From Halopseudomonas xinjiangensis (GTDB lineage: Bacteria > Pseudomonadota > Gammaproteobacteria > Pseudomonadales > Pseudomonadaceae): a stretch of DNA of 64,000 nt. Under the pieces are notes generated by a model. It made no database searches. It saw only the letters and a program-made list of their open reading frames with translations, and was not told the origin of the DNA. Shown one piece after another: positions 61,950 to 64,000 of the stretch. Numbering within the stretch: the first letter of the stretch is position 1; each line of letters starts with the position of its first letter. Both the position numbers and the translations under genes were made by a program. Location of the stretch: NCBI RefSeq assembly GCF_900104945.1, contig NZ_LT629736.1, forward strand, positions 3,189,001-3,253,000, in the 5' to 3' direction.

Positions 61950-61990
61950 GTCGAACGACAGGTTCGAATCTACCGTCCGATACACCTTTT

Positions 61991-62030
61991 CAAACTAAAA
62001 AGCCCAGCTTTCGCTGGGCTTTTTAGTTTG
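61991..62030. terminator. strong bidirectional terminator after tRNA-Arg
   Basis: A perfect 18-bp inverted repeat, 61991-62008 against 62013-62030, with loop TTTC. The inner arms are AGCCCAGC/GCTGGGCT flanked by A5 and T5. It lies 2 bases past the tRNA 3' end, so it ends the tRNA transcript on the minus strand. Confidence 0.88.
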
Positions 62031-62032
62031 AT

Positions 62033-62109
62033 TGGCGCACCCGACAGGATTCGAACCTGTGACCCCTGCCTTCGGAGGGCAGTACTCTATCCAGCTGAGC
62101 TACGGGTGC
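62033..62109 (-). tRNA. tRNA-Arg (anticodon CCG)
   Basis: On the minus strand: acceptor GCACCCG pairs with CGGGUGC, discriminator G and encoded CCA (plus TGG at 62033-62035). The D-arm is GCUC..GAGU, the anticodon stem is CUGCC/GGCAG with loop CUCCGAA (anticodon CCG), the variable loop is GGGUC-like and the T-arm is ACAGG-UUCGAAU-CCUGU. Length is 77 nt. It reads CGG arginine codons. Confidence 0.95.
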
Positions 62110-62123
62110 ATTGCAGGGCCGCA

Positions 62124-62152
62124 ATAATACGCATTGTCGGTGGGAACGTCCA
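62124..62152 (-). promoter_or_regulatory. candidate promoter of tRNA-Arg
   Basis: On the minus strand TGGACG, 17-base spacer, TATTAT (plus 62124-62129), ending 14 bases before the tRNA 5' end at 62109. The -35 match is moderate. Confidence 0.4.
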
Positions 62153-62225
62153 TGCCTGCTGGTGGGAAACGCGCTCGTGCTGCGGCGATTGGCCGCCCTG
62201 CGCGGCTTTGCGCGGCGGGGCTATT

Positions 62226-62253
62226 TTGTCGCCTGTGGGTTTACCGGTATACT
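62226..62253 (+). promoter_or_regulatory. candidate sigma-70 promoter of cytochrome c5
   Basis: TTGTCG, 16-base spacer, perfect TATACT (62248-62253), about 63 bases before the cytochrome c5 start. Confidence 0.45.
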
Positions 62254-62316
62254 CGCGCACATTGTCCGGGCATCGTACCCAGGCTGCTACCTATAGCGAT
62301 GATGAGGATGTATAAG

Positions 62317-62751
62317 GTGACGACTGTGAAAAAACTTCTGGCTGCCTCTGCGGCCTTGCTTGCTCTGGCTGCCGGCAGTGCTTTCGCGGCCACCGACGAC
62401 GAGATCGCCGAGCGCATCAAGCCCTACGGCGATGTCTGCTATGTGGGTCAGCCGTGTGCCGAAGAAGCCGGCCCGAGCACTGCGGGTGCGTCCGGTGGCG
62501 GCGCGCGGTCGGGGGAGGAAGTCTACGGCAAGTTCTGCACAGCCTGTCACGGCGCTGGCGTTCTCGGTGCCCCGAAGATGGGCGATAGCGCTGCCTGGGA
62601 GAGTCGCCTGGCCAACCACAATGGCAGCTTCGACGAGCTGGTCCAGTCGGCCATCACCGGTATTGGTGCGATGCCGCCGAAAGGTACCTGTGCCGATTGT
62701 TCGGACGAGGAAATCGCCGCTGCCGTTCAGCACATGTCCGGCCTGGAATAA
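62317..62751 (+). CDS. cycB: cytochrome c5
   Basis: A 144-residue exported monoheme cytochrome. A signal peptide (about 1-24, 'LLAASAALLALAAGSAFA') precedes a mature domain with CTACH at 74-78 in 'YGKFCTACHGAG' and the Met ligand in 'IGAMPPKGTCADCSD'. The extra 'CADC' pair near the end and the 'ARSGEEVYGKFC' lead-in are hallmarks of cytochrome c5. It carries electrons to terminal oxidases. The start is uncertain: GTG 62317 has GAGG 9 bases upstream; GTG 62326 has AAGG 8 bases upstream; ATG 62302 is also in frame. It adjoins rep, as in P. aeruginosa. Confidence 0.9.
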   Translation: MTTVKKLLAASAALLALAAGSAFAATDDEIAERIKPYGDVCYVGQPCAEEAGPSTAGASGGGARSGEEVYGKFCTACHGAGVLGAPKMGDSAAWESRLANHNGSFDELVQSAITGIGAMPPKGTCADCSDEEIAAAVQHMSGLE

Positions 62752-62768
62752 GCGTTTCGCAGTATCGG

Positions 62769-62793
62769 AAAGCCACCTTCGGGTGGCTTTTTT
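62769..62793. terminator. terminator between cytochrome c5 and rep
   Basis: AAAGCCACC (62769-62777), loop TTCG, GGTGGCTTT (62782-62790), then TTT. It ends cytochrome c5 transcription and can also act on the minus strand just after the rep stop. Confidence 0.85.
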
Positions 62794-62804
62794 GTGCTTG
62801 ATTC

Positions 62805-64000
62805 TCAGCTTTTCAGCATGCTGCGGATGTCGGCCAATGCGTTGCGTCCGCGGGCCTGCTTCTGCTCCACGGGCGCGTCGTCGGTGCCCTCCCACTCCAG
62901 ATCTTCCTTTGGCAGCTCATCCAGAAAGCGGCTCGGCAGACAGTCGATCACTTCGCCAAACTGACGGCGGCGCGCGGCGAACGTGAACGTGAGATTGCGC
63001 TTGGCCCGGGTGATGCCTACGTAGGCCAGGCGGCGCTCCTCCTCGACACTGTCCGCCTCGATACTCGAGCGATGCGGCAGGATTTCCTCTTCCATCCCGA
63101 GAATATAGACGTGCGGATATTCCAGGCCTTTGGAAGCATGCAGCGTCATCAGCTGCACCCGGTCGGTGTCCTCTTCTTCCTCGTGCCGCTCGAGCATGTC
63201 GCGCAGTACCAATTTGGAGATAGCGTCCTCGATGTCCGTTTCTCCGGTTTCGTCACGCTCGATGGTGGTCTTCAACGCATCGAGCAGGAACCAGACATTG
63301 CCCATGCGCTTGGCGGCGATCTCGTCGCTGGAGCAGTTCTGGCGAATCCAGTTTTCATAGTCCAGATCCAGCACCATGTCGCGCAGCACGCCGATTGGTT
63401 CTTCCTTGGCGCAACGGGTGCGTATGCCGTCCAACCAGCGCTGAAAGCGCTGCAGCCGCTCCAGGTAGCGTGGCTCGAGGTGCTCGGCCAGGCCCATTTC
63501 CGCACAGGCCTGGAACAGGCTGACCTGCCGGTCGTTGGCATAGTTGCCGAGCTTTTCCAGCGTCGCCGGGCCGATTTCCCGGCGCGGTACGTTGATCACC
63601 CGCAGTAGCGCGTTGTCATCATCCTGATTCACCAGCAGGCGGAAATAGGCCATCAGATCCTTCACTTCCTGACGGCTGAAAAAACTCGTGCCGCCGCTGA
63701 GATGGTAGGGAATCTGGTGGTGCTGCAGCTTCAGCTCGATGAGGCGCGACTGGTGGTTGCCTCGGTAGAGAATGGCGATGTCGCGCCAGGCCAGCTTGTG
63801 CTTGAGGTGCAAGGTCTGGATATCCGTAGCCACCCGCTCCGCCTCGGCCTCCTCGTTGCGGCAACGGACCACGCGGATCGGGTCGCCGTAGCCGAGTTCG
63901 CTCCACAGCTGTTTCTCGAACACGTGCGGGTTATTGGCAATCAGCGTATTGGCGGCGCGCAGGATGCGGCTGGTCGAGCGGTAGTTCTGCTCGAGCATGA
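62805..64000 (-). CDS. rep: ATP-dependent DNA helicase Rep (C-terminal part, cut by window edge)
   Basis: The minus-strand frame is open from the window edge to the stop at 62805, giving 398 residues of a UvrD/Rep-type superfamily 1 helicase. Motif IV 'LEQNYRSTSRIL', 'DIAILYRGNHQSRLIE', motif V 'VQLMTLHASKGLEYPHVYILGMEEEILPH' (in part) and motif VI 'EEERRLAYVGITRAKRNL' are visible. 'FTFAARRRQFGE' and 'LPSRFLDELPKEDLEWEG' match Rep rather than UvrD. The N-terminal Walker A part lies outside. Rep is a 3'-5' helicase that restarts stalled forks. Confidence 0.92.
   Translation of the reverse strand, partial: MLEQNYRSTSRILRAANTLIANNPHVFEKQLWSELGYGDPIRVVRCRNEEAEAERVATDIQTLHLKHKLAWRDIAILYRGNHQSRLIELKLQHHQIPYHLSGGTSFFSRQEVKDLMAYFRLLVNQDDDNALLRVINVPRREIGPATLEKLGNYANDRQVSLFQACAEMGLAEHLEPRYLERLQRFQRWLDGIRTRCAKEEPIGVLRDMVLDLDYENWIRQNCSSDEIAAKRMGNVWFLLDALKTTIERDETGETDIEDAISKLVLRDMLERHEEEEDTDRVQLMTLHASKGLEYPHVYILGMEEEILPHRSSIEADSVEEERRLAYVGITRAKRNLTFTFAARRRQFGEVIDCLPSRFLDELPKEDLEWEGTDDAPVEQKQARGRNALADIRSMLKS

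Larger units (their letters stand above)
61328..61990. other. 663-base region without a large gene
   Basis: This stretch between the ZIP-like gene and the tRNA terminator contains one candidate 25-codon gene (61466-61543), a 56-bp tandem repeat (61822-61949), and a 14-base sequence AACGACAGGTTCG (plus one flanking base) at about 61759 and again at about 61953 flanking that repeat. I see no other gene or RNA. Some in-frame stretches over the repeat are not coding. Confidence 0.5.

Noticed and set aside
61690-61998. Open frames across the tandem repeat region on both strands
   Set aside because: They arise from the repeated 56-bp units and have no ribosome site; their translation is itself a repeat of hairpin sequence.

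Overview
The window reads as a chromosomal segment of a Pseudomonas-type gammaproteobacterium (Pseudomonas sensu lato, possibly the Halopseudomonas/pertucinogena side). The basis is GC-rich coding sequence, Pseudomonas-style REP palindromes, gene blocks that match P. aeruginosa order as I remember it (pauR-alr-ridA-dadA/dadR-pauB; cytochrome c4-engB-[sRNA]-polA; znuA/zur-znuCB; the coxB-coxA-ctaG-coxC-SURF1-ctaA-cyoE-sco cluster; cycB next to rep), and an AlgU-type promoter at the site where Pseudomonas carries the ErsA small RNA. There are no rRNA genes, no CRISPR array, no prophage and no recognisable insertion sequence. The only tRNA is tRNA-Arg(CCG).

Layout. 1-5.7 kb: a truncated OprD-family porin diverges from a TctD/TctE-like two-component system, which converges on the 5-oxoprolinase genes pxpA-pxpB-pxpC. 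5.8-9.5 kb: a DJ-1/PfpI-like protein, a thioredoxin-reductase-like flavoprotein and an envelope/stress group (DUF1328, three-BON protein, DUF4136 lipoprotein). 9.6-15 kb: D-amino-acid and polyamine catabolism (PauR, alanine racemase, RidA, DadA, an Lrp-type DadR, PauB/PuuB-like oxidase). 15-21.3 kb: an RNase J-like hydrolase, an SpmA/SpmB-like membrane protein, an AmpD-type amidase lipoprotein, a diguanylate cyclase and an EEP-family nuclease. 21.3-28 kb: dsbA, cytochrome c4, engB, an ErsA-like sRNA, polA, a DUF2782 protein and thrB. 28-31 kb: zinc uptake (znuA diverging from zur-znuC-znuB around a perfect Zur palindrome).

31.1-39 kb is a DNA-repair island. It holds the four-gene ligase-associated cluster (MBL exonuclease carrying a frameshift, ATP-dependent ligase, Lhr-type helicase, PdeM phosphoesterase), followed by a LexA-box-controlled pair: a radical-SAM protein with a helix-hairpin-helix and a TIGR03915-type partner. 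39-47.4 kb is the aa3-type cytochrome c oxidase locus with its heme A and copper assembly factors, including a second Sco-like protein that keeps the CxxxC pair but appears to lack the histidine ligand.

47.8-64 kb is mixed: a conserved hypothetical, a YheV zinc ribbon and oligopeptidase A, a gamma-carbonic anhydrase-like protein, a CurA-type reductase, a fatty-acid-CoA ligase, a soluble histidine kinase with a TPR response regulator, a secreted alpha/beta hydrolase diverging from a GH79-like lipoprotein, a ZIP-like membrane protein, a 56-bp tandem palindromic repeat, tRNA-Arg, cytochrome c5 and the C-terminal two-thirds of Rep helicase. The strongest leads are the SOS-linked repair island with its frameshifted exonuclease, the ErsA-like sRNA, the His-less Sco paralogue, the TPR response-regulator pair and the REP sequence read in frame inside pxpC. 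All product names come from reading the protein sequences; no database search was run.
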